Source of the DNA: CALGFI01 sp963786805
GTDB taxonomy: Bacteria > Actinomycetota > UBA4738 > HRBIN12
Reading direction: 5' to 3'
DNA length: 64,000 nt
Assembly: GCA_963786805.1 (NCBI GenBank)
Contig: CAWBAK010000004.1
Span: 496,001 to 560,000 of the forward strand
Part shown: positions 25,613 to 34,343 of the stretch, in pieces
How the letters are laid out: each line of letters begins with the position of its first letter
Numbering within the stretch: position 1 is the stretch's first letter
Made by a program: the position numbers and the translations under genes
Notes under the pieces: generated by a model
The model's database searches: none
Told to the model about the DNA's origin: nothing
What the model saw: the letters and a program-made list of their open reading frames with translations, nothing else

Positions 25613-25852
25613 TCAGAACTGCAGGACCGGGCAGGTGAGCGTGCGCGTGACGCCCTCCACCGATTGGATCGGCATCACGATCGCCTTGGCGAGGTCGTCG
25701 AGATCGGCGGCCTCTCCCCGTGCGATCACGTCGTACGGTCCGGTGACGCCGTCCACCTGCTTGATGCCTCCGATGCCCGAGATCTCTCTCGTGACGTGAC
25801 TGGCCCTGCCGACCTCGGTCTGGATCAGGATGTAGGCGCTGACCACCGACAA
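25613..25852 (-). CDS. Stand-alone AsnC/Lrp-type ligand-binding (RAM) domain protein
   Basis: A 79-residue protein consisting only of the effector-binding domain of Lrp/AsnC regulators (SAYILIQTEVGRASHVTREI, GVTGPYDVIARGEAADLDDLAKAI, GVTRTLTCPVLQF), without the helix-turn-helix. Such proteins form oligomers that sense amino acids or related ligands and may modulate full-length regulators. Start is TTG, which sits beside a GAGGGGG ribosome-binding site; TACGAT lies further upstream as a likely -10. Confidence 0.88.
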   Translation of the reverse strand: MSVVSAYILIQTEVGRASHVTREISGIGGIKQVDGVTGPYDVIARGEAADLDDLAKAIVMPIQSVEGVTRTLTCPVLQF

Positions 25853-25920
25853 ACCCCCTCGTCGTCGCGTTGGGCTCGGTGGCTATCGTAGCGAACGGCT
25901 CCACCCCGCGCGAACCGGGC

Positions 25921-27177
25921 TCACGGCACCGTCCCTACGTCCGGCACGGGACCGATGTCCGGCCCCGGATCCGTGCTCCGCTCGGGGTCCACCGGCGCGG
26001 GGCGGGACATCTCCGGGGAGGACAACGCCACCCAGGCGGCGGCCGCACCGGCGAGCGCGAGGCACGACGCGCCGACGTAGAGCGTGACCACGCCGAACCG
26101 CTGGAACACGACACCTCCGAGGCCCGCCCCGAGGATGGGCGCGATCCCGAACCCGGCGGTGACCGCCATCGACTGGCCGGTCGAGTACAGCGTCGACGGC
26201 AGCATCCGGCCGATCACGACGACGGTCGTGGTGAAGAGCAGGGCGAACGCCATGCCCTCGAACACCGTGAGCAGCGACACGATCGTCGGGTTCTCGATCA
26301 ACCCCCACAGGAGGAACCCGAGCGCGTAGATGCAGCAGCCGAGGCAGAAGACCCGGCGAAGGCCCCACGCGCGTCCGAACCGAGAGGACAACCGCATCAC
26401 GGGGACCTCGACGAGACCGCCGAGCGCGGTTCCGACGCCGACGAGGAGTGGGCCGCCTCCCGCCAGCTGGATCTTCAGCGCGATGAAGTTCCACGCCGCG
26501 TTGAACCCGATCCACACGAGGAGCAGCGCGAGGAGGAACTGCCAGAACGCGGGCGCCTCCCGGAAGACCGCACCGACGGCGCCCAGGCGTCCGTGGCGCT
26601 CGCGATGACCCGGGCGGTCGGCCCTGAGCATGACGGTCCACGCGGCGACGCAGAAGATGCCGACGGCGTAGATCGGCATCGTCCAGGTCGGATCGGCCGC
26701 CTCGAGCGTCAGCCCGATGAGGAGGCACGCGACGGCGTAGCTGAGGCTCTCCCACCCGCGGATACGTCCGTAGTCGCCCATCCGCTCGTCGCCGAGGTGC
26801 TCCAGGGCGATCGCGTCGATGTTCGGCCCCACCGTCGTGCTGAAGGCGGCGAAGACGAACCCGAGCAGCACGATGGGGAGGTACCCGTCCGCGACGAACA
26901 GTCCGATCGCCGCGGCCGCCGCGCCGAGCGCCCCGATCTGCAGCGTCGTGCGCCGCCCGAGCGTCGTGTCGGCCACATGGCCCCAGATCGGATTCGCGAT
27001 GATGCGCGCCACCGCCATCGCCGCGATCACGATGCCGATCTGCGACGGGGAGAGGCCTCGCGCCGACAGGAACAACGCCAGGAACGGGAAGAACGCGGCG
27101 ATCGTGATGCCGAACAGGATGAAGAGCACCTGGAGGGCAACGGCCGGCCGAACCTCGGGACTCGGGCGGGTGAGCAT
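25921..27177 (-). CDS. MFS transporter (MFS_1-like)
   Basis: A 418-residue permease with about twelve hydrophobic segments and the MFS loop signature GHVADTTLGRRTTLQ after the second. GYGRIRGWESLSYA-like residues and IDAIALEHLGDERMGDYGRIRG place it near the phenylpropionate/nucleoside-type branch; substrate unknown. A Pro/Asp-rich cytoplasmic tail ends the protein. ATG 27177 was chosen because TACCGT lies eight bases before it. Stands between the RAM-domain gene and an acetyltransferase, all on the minus strand. Confidence 0.87.
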   Translation of the reverse strand: MLTRPSPEVRPAVALQVLFILFGITIAAFFPFLALFLSARGLSPSQIGIVIAAMAVARIIANPIWGHVADTTLGRRTTLQIGALGAAAAAIGLFVADGYLPIVLLGFVFAAFSTTVGPNIDAIALEHLGDERMGDYGRIRGWESLSYAVACLLIGLTLEAADPTWTMPIYAVGIFCVAAWTVMLRADRPGHRERHGRLGAVGAVFREAPAFWQFLLALLLVWIGFNAAWNFIALKIQLAGGGPLLVGVGTALGGLVEVPVMRLSSRFGRAWGLRRVFCLGCCIYALGFLLWGLIENPTIVSLLTVFEGMAFALLFTTTVVVIGRMLPSTLYSTGQSMAVTAGFGIAPILGAGLGGVVFQRFGVVTLYVGASCLALAGAAAAWVALSSPEMSRPAPVDPERSTDPGPDIGPVPDVGTVP

Positions 27178-27185
27178 CGGCCGAG

Positions 27186-27191
27186 ACGGTA
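27186..27191 (-). promoter_or_regulatory. -10 element of the MFS gene (leaderless)
   Basis: TACCGT on the minus strand, eight bases before the ATG at 27177. Confidence 0.45.
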
Positions 27192-27242
27192 ACAGCGCGA
27201 CCCGCCGCGACCGCAAGCGCGACCGGCCGAGACCGCGAGGCG

Positions 27243-27743
27243 CTATCCGCCGAGGCCGCGTCGCATGACGACGACCTCGAGGGGTGACCCGTCTCGCAAG
27301 GGGTGACGCTCGCCGGTGTCCGCGAACCCCAGGCGTTCGTAGAAGACGACCGCGTCGCGGTTGATGGCGGTCGCGCCGAGCTCGATCTCGGTCGCCCCCT
27401 CGGCTTCCGCCCACGCGAGCACCGCCTCGACGAGCCGACGCCCGACCCCAGCACGTCGCGAGACCGGGTCGACCCACATCGCGTACAGGTGCGCGCGCTC
27501 GTCGTCGTCCGTGCGCGAGCCGACCGCCATCCCGACCCACGTTCCCCCGTCGATCGCGACCAGCAAGCGGTTGGCCGAGCGTTCCCAACCGGAGATCCAC
27601 TGCAACCACTCGCGCTTCGCGTACGCGCGCTCACGTTCGAAGGTCGAGCCGAAGGCGTCCGGGGAATCCTCGAGTGCCCGCAGCCGAATGTCCCGGACGC
27701 TGCGCCACTCGTCCGGACTCGCCGCCCTCAACTCGATCATCAC
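27243..27743 (-). CDS. GNAT family N-acetyltransferase
   Basis: A 166-residue acetyltransferase. Acetyl-CoA binding motif A is VDPVSRRAGVGRRLVEAVLAWA, followed by motif B INRDAVVFYERLGFADTGERH. The N-terminus (RAASPDEWRSVRDIRLRAL) is typical of GNATs acting on amines or protein N-termini. Substrate not predictable. ATG start with a second ATG one codon later. Confidence 0.9.
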   Translation of the reverse strand: MMIELRAASPDEWRSVRDIRLRALEDSPDAFGSTFERERAYAKREWLQWISGWERSANRLLVAIDGGTWVGMAVGSRTDDDERAHLYAMWVDPVSRRAGVGRRLVEAVLAWAEAEGATEIELGATAINRDAVVFYERLGFADTGERHPLRDGSPLEVVVMRRGLGG

Positions 27744-27812
27744 GGAACGGTCTGCCGGCTTCTCAGCTCGATGCCCTACGCTGCAACGGTCTCCGCACGC
27801 CAGTCGGATGCA

Positions 27813-28745
27813 TCAGGAGGTGTCCCGGAGCGCCGCGAGGGCCTCGTCCATCGACGGGAGCGCGGTGGTGCCACCCAGCGCGCGCGCGGACAGCGACGCG
27901 CAGGCGACCGCGAGGGCGAGGCACCGGTCGAGCGACCATCCCTGCACGCGGCCGGAGAGGAACCCGGCCGCGAAGCTCGCACCCGAGCCGGTCGTGTCGA
28001 CGACGTCGACGGGGATCGCCTCCGAACGCACGACCTCGTCGGCCCACATCGCGAGGCCTCCCCCTTGCCCGAACTTCACGGCGACAACCGAGCCTCGCTC
28101 CGCGAGCGCCTCGGCGGCGACGTCGACATCGTCGACGCCCGTGATCTCGCGCACCTCGACGGAGTTCGCGAACAGGATGTCGGTCGAGGACAGGAGGTCG
28201 AGCAGGCCGCCGTCCCAGTCGCCCGTGGGATCGCGGTTCGGGTCGACCGACGTGGATGCCCCGATCCGGTGCGCTTCGTCGAACAGATCGCGGAGCCCGG
28301 GGCGGAGCCCTTCCTGCAGATAGAAGGACGCGAGGTGCACGTGACGGGCCGCTCCGAGGAGATCGCGATCGATGTCCCCTGCGGTCAAGTGGCTCACCGT
28401 GCCGGCGGCGGTCATGACGGCCTCCTCCTCGCCCCGCTTCAGGATCACCGATACGCCGGTCGGCATCCCGGCGCGCGCGACCACGCCGGCCGTGTCGACG
28501 CCGTGAGCACCGAGCGTGTCCACGACGAAACGTCCGAACGCGTCGTCGCCCACGCTGCCGGCGAAGGCCACGCGCAGTCCGAGCGCGGACGCCCCACACG
28601 CGGCGATGCCGCCCGATCCCCCGAGGCACAGGAGCGCGCCCTCGACGAGCCGCTCACCCTTGCCGAACGCGACCTCTCCTCCCCCCGTCACGATCACGTC
28701 GGGCTTCGCGTCGCCGATCACTAGGAGGTCGTAGTCGTCGGCCAT
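27813..28745 (-). CDS. PfkB-family sugar kinase with an altered catalytic motif
   Basis: A 310-residue ribokinase-fold protein: LLVIGDAKPDVIVTGGGEV at the start, GGSGGIAACGASALGLRVAFAGSVGDDAFG, and the C-terminal DTTGSGASFAAGFLSG. In the family the last motif is DTTGAGD, where Asp is the catalytic base; here that position is Ala (GSGAS), so activity is uncertain. A second site, VDPNRDPTGDW, is normal. TAGGCT lies six bases before the ATG, suggesting a leaderless transcript. Divergent in function from the ABC importer next door, but possibly related to sugar use. Confidence 0.82.
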   Translation of the reverse strand: MADDYDLLVIGDAKPDVIVTGGGEVAFGKGERLVEGALLCLGGSGGIAACGASALGLRVAFAGSVGDDAFGRFVVDTLGAHGVDTAGVVARAGMPTGVSVILKRGEEEAVMTAAGTVSHLTAGDIDRDLLGAARHVHLASFYLQEGLRPGLRDLFDEAHRIGASTSVDPNRDPTGDWDGGLLDLLSSTDILFANSVEVREITGVDDVDVAAEALAERGSVVAVKFGQGGGLAMWADEVVRSEAIPVDVVDTTGSGASFAAGFLSGRVQGWSLDRCLALAVACASLSARALGGTTALPSMDEALAALRDTS

Positions 28746-28751
28746 GGGAAG

Positions 28752-28757
28752 AGCCTA
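28752..28757 (-). promoter_or_regulatory. -10 element of the PfkB-family gene
   Basis: TAGGCT on the minus strand, six bases before the ATG at 28745. Confidence 0.45.
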
Positions 28758-28804
28758 GTGCGGGGGCGGACGAGCGAGCAGGGTGACTCAGCGAGCGGTC
28801 GGAC

Positions 28805-29377
28805 TCAGCGAGCCGCGGCGACCCGCTCGCGCCGTCGCTCGGACAGGTGGTCCGCGACGCCGATCGCGCTGAGCGGAAGCGCCGGGGCGACGATGAGCAC
28901 GAGATCCCCGGCCAGCCGGACCATGAGGAACGTGTAGACCGCCGCGACGAGGACGCCGAGCGCGCGCGCCTTCCACGAATCGCTCAGGTCCGCTCGCAGC
29001 GACACGATCCCGCCGGCTCCGATCGCCGCGACGAACCCGGTGACCGCATCGGCCGCGAGCGCCGAGACGGGGATCCCCACCAGGAGCGCCAGCGCCATCG
29101 CTTTGACGACCGCCTGGGGCGCACGCGGGTGTTCGGACAGGAACGCGAGCGCGATGAACACGAACGGCACGAGGCACAGACCGAACGCGATGAACGGACC
29201 GGCGTTCGGGGCGTTCCCCGGGTCCTCGACGGCCATCGACACGAGCCCCACGAGGACCGACCAGTACGCCGGCACGAGCAGGAGCGTCGCGAGGGTGATC
29301 GCCCTCCACTTGCGGCGCGGCGAGAGCGGCGCCGCTCCGGCCAGGATCGATCGTCTCGCTCTCAGCGCGAAGCTCAT
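28805..29377 (-). CDS. Uncharacterised membrane protein at the end of the sugar ABC operon
   Basis: A 190-residue protein with five to six hydrophobic segments (ITLATLLLVPAYWSVLVGLVS, FIAFGLCLVPFVFIALAFL, AVVKAMALALLVGIPVSALA, ALGVLVAAVYTFLMVRLAGD). No domain recognised. Its ATG overlaps the TGA of the MalG-type permease (ATGA), so it is translationally coupled to the importer. It could be an accessory membrane subunit or unrelated; no homology points to a role. Two direct copies of GACTCAGCGAGC lie around and beyond its stop (near 28780-28812). Confidence 0.7.
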   Translation of the reverse strand: MSFALRARRSILAGAAPLSPRRKWRAITLATLLLVPAYWSVLVGLVSMAVEDPGNAPNAGPFIAFGLCLVPFVFIALAFLSEHPRAPQAVVKAMALALLVGIPVSALAADAVTGFVAAIGAGGIVSLRADLSDSWKARALGVLVAAVYTFLMVRLAGDLVLIVAPALPLSAIGVADHLSERRRERVAAAR

Positions 29378-30330
29378 CCCTTGACGGCCCCTGCCGTGAG
29401 CCCCCGAACGAAGTACCGCTGGAGCGAGAAGAACACGAGTAGCGGCAGGCCCATCGAGATGAACGCGGCCGCCGTGAGCAGATGCCAGTTCTCCCCCTGC
29501 TGCCCGACGAGGCCCGCCAGGGCGATCGTCAGCACCTTCGTCCTGGCCGTGCCGCCGAGGAAGACGTAGGCCACGAGGAGGTCGTTCCATACCCACAGGA
29601 ACTGGAAGATCGCGAACGCCGCGAGCGCGGGGACCGACAGCGGCACGATGAGCCGCCGGAAGATCGTGAAGTGGTCGGCCCCGTCGATCTTGGCGGACTC
29701 GATGATCGAGGACGGGAGCGAGCCGATGTAGTTCCGGAGCAGATAGATCGCGAGCGGCAGCCCGAACGCGGTGTGGGCCAGCCAGATCCCGAGGAAGGTG
29801 CCGTTCAGGTCCAGGTCGGGGAAGATCTGCCGGTCGAAGAGCACCGCGCCCTGCGAGTACAGACGCAGGATCGGGATCAGTGCCATCTGCAGCGGCACCA
29901 CGAGCAGGCCCACGACGGCCACGAACATGATGTACCGGCCCCGGAACTCCATCCACGAGAAGGCGTACGCGGCGAAGGCCGCGATGGAGATCGGGATCAC
30001 GGTCGCGGGGATCGCCACCGCAAGGCTGTTCAGGAACGCGTCGGCGAAGCCGGCCGACGTCAGCGCGAGGCGATAGTTCTCCAGCGTCCACTGCGCCGCC
30101 TGGAACGGCTTCGCGAGCGCCGTCCACCACCCGGTGGAGTCAACGAGGATCTCCGGGCGGAACGAGGTGATGAGGACCCCCGCGGTCGGGATCAGCCAGA
30201 GGATCACGATGGCCAGGACCGCGATGCGGACGACCCAGCTCCCCTTCGTCGGCTCGCCGACGCTCCCGGCGCGCGCTCCGCTCTCGGCCTTCGGGAGCGC
30301 TCCGACCTCGGCGGCCTCGGCGGTGCTCAT
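29374..30330 (-). CDS. Carbohydrate ABC transporter permease, MalG type
   Basis: A 318-residue inner-membrane subunit of a CUT1-type oligosaccharide importer. Six membrane segments are visible after a 30-residue Gly/Ala-rich cytoplasmic N-terminus. The EAA loop that contacts the ATPase is ESAKIDGADHFTIFRRLIVPLSVPA. A long external loop (SQGAVLFDRQIFPDLDLNGT) is unusual but compatible. Its start overlaps the stop of the MalF-type permease gene (ATGA), and its stop overlaps the next gene, so all three are coupled. Confidence 0.93.
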   Translation of the reverse strand: MSTAEAAEVGALPKAESGARAGSVGEPTKGSWVVRIAVLAIVILWLIPTAGVLITSFRPEILVDSTGWWTALAKPFQAAQWTLENYRLALTSAGFADAFLNSLAVAIPATVIPISIAAFAAYAFSWMEFRGRYIMFVAVVGLLVVPLQMALIPILRLYSQGAVLFDRQIFPDLDLNGTFLGIWLAHTAFGLPLAIYLLRNYIGSLPSSIIESAKIDGADHFTIFRRLIVPLSVPALAAFAIFQFLWVWNDLLVAYVFLGGTARTKVLTIALAGLVGQQGENWHLLTAAAFISMGLPLLVFFSLQRYFVRGLTAGAVKG

Positions 30331-31502
30331 CGGGTGGCCTCCTGTTCCCGGAACCGTCGGACGTTCCAGATCATCACGGGGACGACGGCCACGAACAGCA
30401 GGACGGCGATCGCCGCACCGCGGCCGTCGTGGTTGCTGATGAAGAACCAGTCGAGCATGCGCTCGGCGATGACCTCCGTCCCGTTGGCTTCGGCGCTCCC
30501 GATCACGAAGACGATGTCGAAGACTTTCAGCGCGTTGATCACCATGTACGTGGTGACGACGACGATGGTCGGCACGATCGTGGGCACGATGATCCGGCGG
30601 AAGACCTGGAGCTCGGTGGCGCCGTCGATCCGCGCCGCCTCGATGATCTCGTCGGGGATCGACTTGATCGCCGCGGACAGGACCACCATGGCGAAGCCGG
30701 TCTGCATCCAGACCATGATCACCATGAGCAGGAGGTTGTTCCACGGTTGCTGCTGGAGCCACGGGACGGGATCCTGACCGAGCCCCAGCATGATCCCGTT
30801 CAGCAGGCCGATGTTGCTGCCGAACGCCTCCGGCCGGTACGCGTACACCAGCTGCCAGGTGACCGCCGCGCCCGCGAACGAGATCGCCATCGGCAGGAAG
30901 ATCATCGACTTCGCGATCGCCTCGCCGCGACGGAGACGGTCCGCCAGCGTCGCGAAGGCCAGCCCGATGCTGACGGCCACGAGCGGCACGATGATCATCC
31001 AGCCCGCCGTGTTGCGGATCGCGCGGAGCATGCTCTCGTCGGTGAAGATGAACTTGAAGTTGTCCAGCCCGACGAAGGTCTCACCGCTGGCGTCCTTCGT
31101 GCTGACGAGGATCGTGTTGATCACCGGGTAGATCATGAAGACCGACAGCAGCACCAGCGCCGGACCGACGAAGACGTAGGGCCGGAACCCCTCGCGGATC
31201 CGTTCGGGGAGCCGGTTGACGAGCTCGTTCATGCCCCAGAACAGGACGATGATCCCGACGACGCCGACGACGATCGCCACGAGGACGACGAGGCCGCGGT
31301 TCGCGTCCTCGTCCTTGAGGAAGTCGAACACGGTCCCGAGGAAGAAGAACGCGACGACCGGGATCGCGATGAGGCCCACCAGGCGAAGGAGGGAGGGCCA
31401 CACGGTTTCGCGCCGCGGCGGTGGCGGGTCGATGACGAGCGCCGGCGTCGGGGTCGGATCCGGAGGTGGCTGTTTCGTCGGCGGTTCCTGCTTCACGGTC
31501 AC
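30327..31502 (-). CDS. Carbohydrate ABC transporter permease, MalF type
   Basis: A 391-residue CUT1 permease. A Pro-rich cytoplasmic N-terminus (residues 1-30) precedes two extra membrane segments (about 36-55 and 70-92) and then the six-segment permease core with PALVLLSVFMIYPVINTI and the EAA loop EAARIDGATELQVFRRIIVPTIVPT. GTG start; a GGGAGGG ribosome-binding site lies a little far upstream. An unusual perfect hairpin separates it from the binding-protein gene and may set the ratio of binding protein to permease. Confidence 0.93.
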   Translation of the reverse strand: MTVKQEPPTKQPPPDPTPTPALVIDPPPPRRETVWPSLLRLVGLIAIPVVAFFFLGTVFDFLKDEDANRGLVVLVAIVVGVVGIIVLFWGMNELVNRLPERIREGFRPYVFVGPALVLLSVFMIYPVINTILVSTKDASGETFVGLDNFKFIFTDESMLRAIRNTAGWMIIVPLVAVSIGLAFATLADRLRRGEAIAKSMIFLPMAISFAGAAVTWQLVYAYRPEAFGSNIGLLNGIMLGLGQDPVPWLQQQPWNNLLLMVIMVWMQTGFAMVVLSAAIKSIPDEIIEAARIDGATELQVFRRIIVPTIVPTIVVVTTYMVINALKVFDIVFVIGSAEANGTEVIAERMLDWFFISNHDGRGAAIAVLLFVAVVPVMIWNVRRFREQEATR

Positions 31503-31525
31503 GGCATCTCGTCCCTCCCGCGAAC

Positions 31526-31560
31526 CGGTGGGAGCGGCCGCCTCGCGGCCGCTCCCACCG
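31526..31560 (-). repeat. Perfect 16-bp intercistronic hairpin between binding-protein and permease genes
   Basis: CGGTGGGAGCGGCCGC and its exact reverse complement are separated by three bases. It starts 27 bp after the binding-protein stop and ends 24 bp before the permease GTG, with no U-tract. Such stems commonly protect the upstream binding-protein mRNA and reduce read-through into permease genes. Confidence 0.85.
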
Positions 31561-31586
31561 TCATCAACCGTGGTCGATCCGACCCG

Positions 31587-32894
31587 CTACGCCGGCCAGC
31601 TGGCCTCGATCTCGTCGAGGACGCCTTGGAGCGAGTCCGGCCCTGACTGCATGTACTCCACCATGCCGGTCCAGAAGCTTCCCGATCCAACCTCGGGCGG
31701 CATCTGGTCGGATGCGTCGAAGCCGGCCGCGGCGCCGCCGCCAAGCGCGGTCGTGAGCACCGTCGAGGCATCGGCCAGGATCTCGTTCGCGTAGCAGTCC
31801 GCTCCGACGTTGACGTTCGGAGAGATCCGGCCGAGCGCCGGGTCGCTTCCCTGCGCGCACTGAACCTCTTCGCTCATGAACCGCGTGAGGAAGTCCACGA
31901 TCTCGGGCCGGTTGTCGAACACCACCGCGAGCTCACCGGCGAACAGCGTGCCCTGCTGGTCGATGGACGGGAACGGGAACCAGTCGTAGTCCACTCCCGC
32001 CTCGGTCCCCTCAGGGAAGAAGGCGTTGATGAAGCTCGCCTGCCGGTGCATCAAGCACTTCGCCGGGTCATCGAACATCGGCAACGGAGCGTCGCCGAAC
32101 GGGATCGCCGGCGTCTGGTCGGCGCCACCGAGGACATACCCGTCTCCGAACATGACCTGCCCGAAGACCTCTCCCGCGTTCACGACAGCAGGGTCGTTGA
32201 ACGGGATCTCGTGGGCCACCCACTGCGTGTACACATCCTGGCCCGCGGTCGCCAGCATGATGTCTTCCATCCAGTCGGTCGCCGGCCACCCCGTGGCGGT
32301 ACCGCTCTCGAAGCCGACACACCACGGCGTTCCGCCGTCGGCCACGATCTCGTCGGAGAGGGCGAGAAGCTCATCGAACGTCGTGGGAACCGTGTAGCCA
32401 GCGGCGTCGAAGTCGTCCTTCGCGTACCAGACCATGCTCTTCAGGTTGCTGTTGGTCGGGATGCCGTAGTGCTCACCCTCGAACTCGCCGAGCGAAAGGA
32501 AGTACTCACCGAAGGTCGCGGTGAGCTCGTCGATGTCGAACCCGAGGTCCTCGAGCGAGACGGCGTTCCCGGATGCCGCCTGCGCCTGCACGGCGCCCGG
32601 CTGCGGCAACAGGATGATGTCCAGGGTGCCGCCCTCGGCCCGGATCTGCAGCTGCTCCTCGAACTGGTCCGAGGCCTCGACCTCGACCTCGTACTCCACC
32701 CCGGTGATGGTGTCGTCGATAACGGCCTGAAGGGCCGCACCTTCCTCGGCGGACAAGGCGTTCAGGACATTGACCCTGCCGGTGTCCTCACTCGCGCCCC
32801 CGCCGTCCCCGTCCCCATCGCCACTGTCGGTGCTACACGCAGCAGCCACCATCAGGAGCACGAACGGCACTACCAACAACCTCAGTCGTCGCAT
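31587..32894 (-). CDS. Sugar-binding lipoprotein of a CUT1 ABC importer
   Basis: A 435-residue extracellular solute-binding protein (family 1). The signal peptide RRLRLLVVPFVLLMVAAAC carries a lipobox ending at Cys21, so it is lipid-anchored. A Gly/Asp-rich linker (SGDGDGDGGG) precedes a two-domain binding fold (YGIPTNSNLKSMVWYAKDDFDAAGYTVP, PMFDDPAKCLMHRQASF). Start ATG 32894 was chosen over 32921 because AGAGGAGG lies just upstream. It likely delivers a beta-linked oligosaccharide, judging by the adjacent GH1 enzyme. Confidence 0.94.
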   Translation of the reverse strand: MRRLRLLVVPFVLLMVAAACSTDSGDGDGDGGGASEDTGRVNVLNALSAEEGAALQAVIDDTITGVEYEVEVEASDQFEEQLQIRAEGGTLDIILLPQPGAVQAQAASGNAVSLEDLGFDIDELTATFGEYFLSLGEFEGEHYGIPTNSNLKSMVWYAKDDFDAAGYTVPTTFDELLALSDEIVADGGTPWCVGFESGTATGWPATDWMEDIMLATAGQDVYTQWVAHEIPFNDPAVVNAGEVFGQVMFGDGYVLGGADQTPAIPFGDAPLPMFDDPAKCLMHRQASFINAFFPEGTEAGVDYDWFPFPSIDQQGTLFAGELAVVFDNRPEIVDFLTRFMSEEVQCAQGSDPALGRISPNVNVGADCYANEILADASTVLTTALGGGAAAGFDASDQMPPEVGSGSFWTGMVEYMQSGPDSLQGVLDEIEASWPA

Positions 32895-32940
32895 GCGGCC
32901 TCCTCTCATCGCCCATTCCACCCTTACCTCCGTAGTACGG

Positions 32941-34329
32941 TCAACTCGGGCTCCCGGGTCGAGGAGCCGCTCGGGGGCTCCGGGCCGGCCCGGCGCCCGC
33001 GAGCTCGGCGTACCAGCGGGCGCTCCGCTTCGGGATCCGCTCCTGGGTCGGGAAATCGACGTAGACCAGGCCGAATCGCCGGTCGTAGCCCTCGGACCAC
33101 TCGAAGTTGTCCAGCAGGGACCAGACGAAGAACCCTCCGAGCGCTACGCCGGCGCCGAGAGCCTCCCGAGCGGCCTCGACGTGCTCCTGCAGGTAGGAGA
33201 TCCGAGCCGGGTCCTCGACGCCGGCCGGCCCGACCACGTCGTCGAACGCCGCGCCGTTCTCGGTGATCAGGATCCGAGCGGGCGCGTACTCGCGCTGGAG
33301 AGCCACCAGCAGCTCGGTGAGCACCTCCGGCTCGATGGGCCAGCGCATCGCGGTGACGCCGACGCCCGGCGGGACGATCGACCAGGCTCCCAGCGATCCG
33401 GGAAGCTCGTCGGCGACGCCGTCCGCGGGGCGCGACGCGGTCACGGTGTGACGCCGGTAGTAGTTCACGCCGAGGAGATCGATCGGCCGGGCGATCGTCT
33501 CGAGGTCGCCGTCGCGCACGAACGTCAGGTCGCTCACGCGGCGATAGCGGTCGAAGAGCTCGGCCGGGTAGCCCCGCCCGAAGACCGGGTCCAGATACTG
33601 CGCGTTCATGTGCAGGTCCGCGAGTCGGGCGGCCTCGAGGTCGTCCGCATCCTCGGAGGCGGGCGCGGTGGGCTGCACGTTCAGCGCGATGCCGACCTCG
33701 CCGGTCGAAAGGGCCTGCGTGGCCAGGCCGTGCGCCAGCAGGAGGTGATGCGACGCCGCGAGCGCGAGGGCATCGTCCCGCAGCCCGGGCGCGTGGACCC
33801 CCGACCCGTACCCGAGCCAGGCCGCGCACCACGGCTCGTTCAGCGTGATCCAGTACGGGACCTCGCCGGCGAACGCGCCGTGCACGATCTCGGCGTAGTC
33901 GGCGAACCGCTCTGCGGTGTCTCGGTTGGGCCACCCGCCGAGGTCCTGCAGCCTCTGCGGCAGGTCCCAGTGGAACAGCGTGAGGACGGGAACGATGCCG
34001 CGCCGGTTCAGCGCGTCGACGAGACGCCGGTAATGGTCCAGCCCGCGCTGGTTCGGCCTGCCACTCCCGCTCGGCTGGATCCTCGGCCACGCGACGGAGA
34101 ATCGGTAGGCGCCGATGCCGAGCCGGGTCATCAGGTCGGCGTCCTGCTCGTACCGGTGGTACTGGTCGCAGGCGAGATCGCCGGTATCCCCGTTCCGGGT
34201 CTTGCCGGGGATCCGGCTGAAGGTGTCCCAGATCGACGGACCACGGCCGTCCTGCCCGACGGCGCCCTCGACCTGGTAGGCGGAGGTCGCGGCACCCCAC
34301 AGGAACCCCTCGGGGAAGGAGCGGTCCAC
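32941..34329 (-). CDS. GH1 beta-glucosidase
   Basis: A 462-residue retaining glycosidase of family GH1. N-terminal signature FPEGFLWGAATSAYQVEGA; acid/base Glu in TLNEPW (about 165); nucleophile Glu in ILITENGAAFDD (about 352); aglycone-side motif SLLDNFEWSEGYDRRFGLVYVDF. No signal peptide, so it acts in the cytoplasm on imported sugars. GTG start. Lies between the ATPase and binding-protein genes of the importer, all in one direction, making import and hydrolysis one unit. Confidence 0.95.
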   Translation of the reverse strand: MDRSFPEGFLWGAATSAYQVEGAVGQDGRGPSIWDTFSRIPGKTRNGDTGDLACDQYHRYEQDADLMTRLGIGAYRFSVAWPRIQPSGSGRPNQRGLDHYRRLVDALNRRGIVPVLTLFHWDLPQRLQDLGGWPNRDTAERFADYAEIVHGAFAGEVPYWITLNEPWCAAWLGYGSGVHAPGLRDDALALAASHHLLLAHGLATQALSTGEVGIALNVQPTAPASEDADDLEAARLADLHMNAQYLDPVFGRGYPAELFDRYRRVSDLTFVRDGDLETIARPIDLLGVNYYRRHTVTASRPADGVADELPGSLGAWSIVPPGVGVTAMRWPIEPEVLTELLVALQREYAPARILITENGAAFDDVVGPAGVEDPARISYLQEHVEAAREALGAGVALGGFFVWSLLDNFEWSEGYDRRFGLVYVDFPTQERIPKRSARWYAELAGAGPARSPRAAPRPGSPS

Positions 34330-34343
34330 CGGATCCGGCCGGC

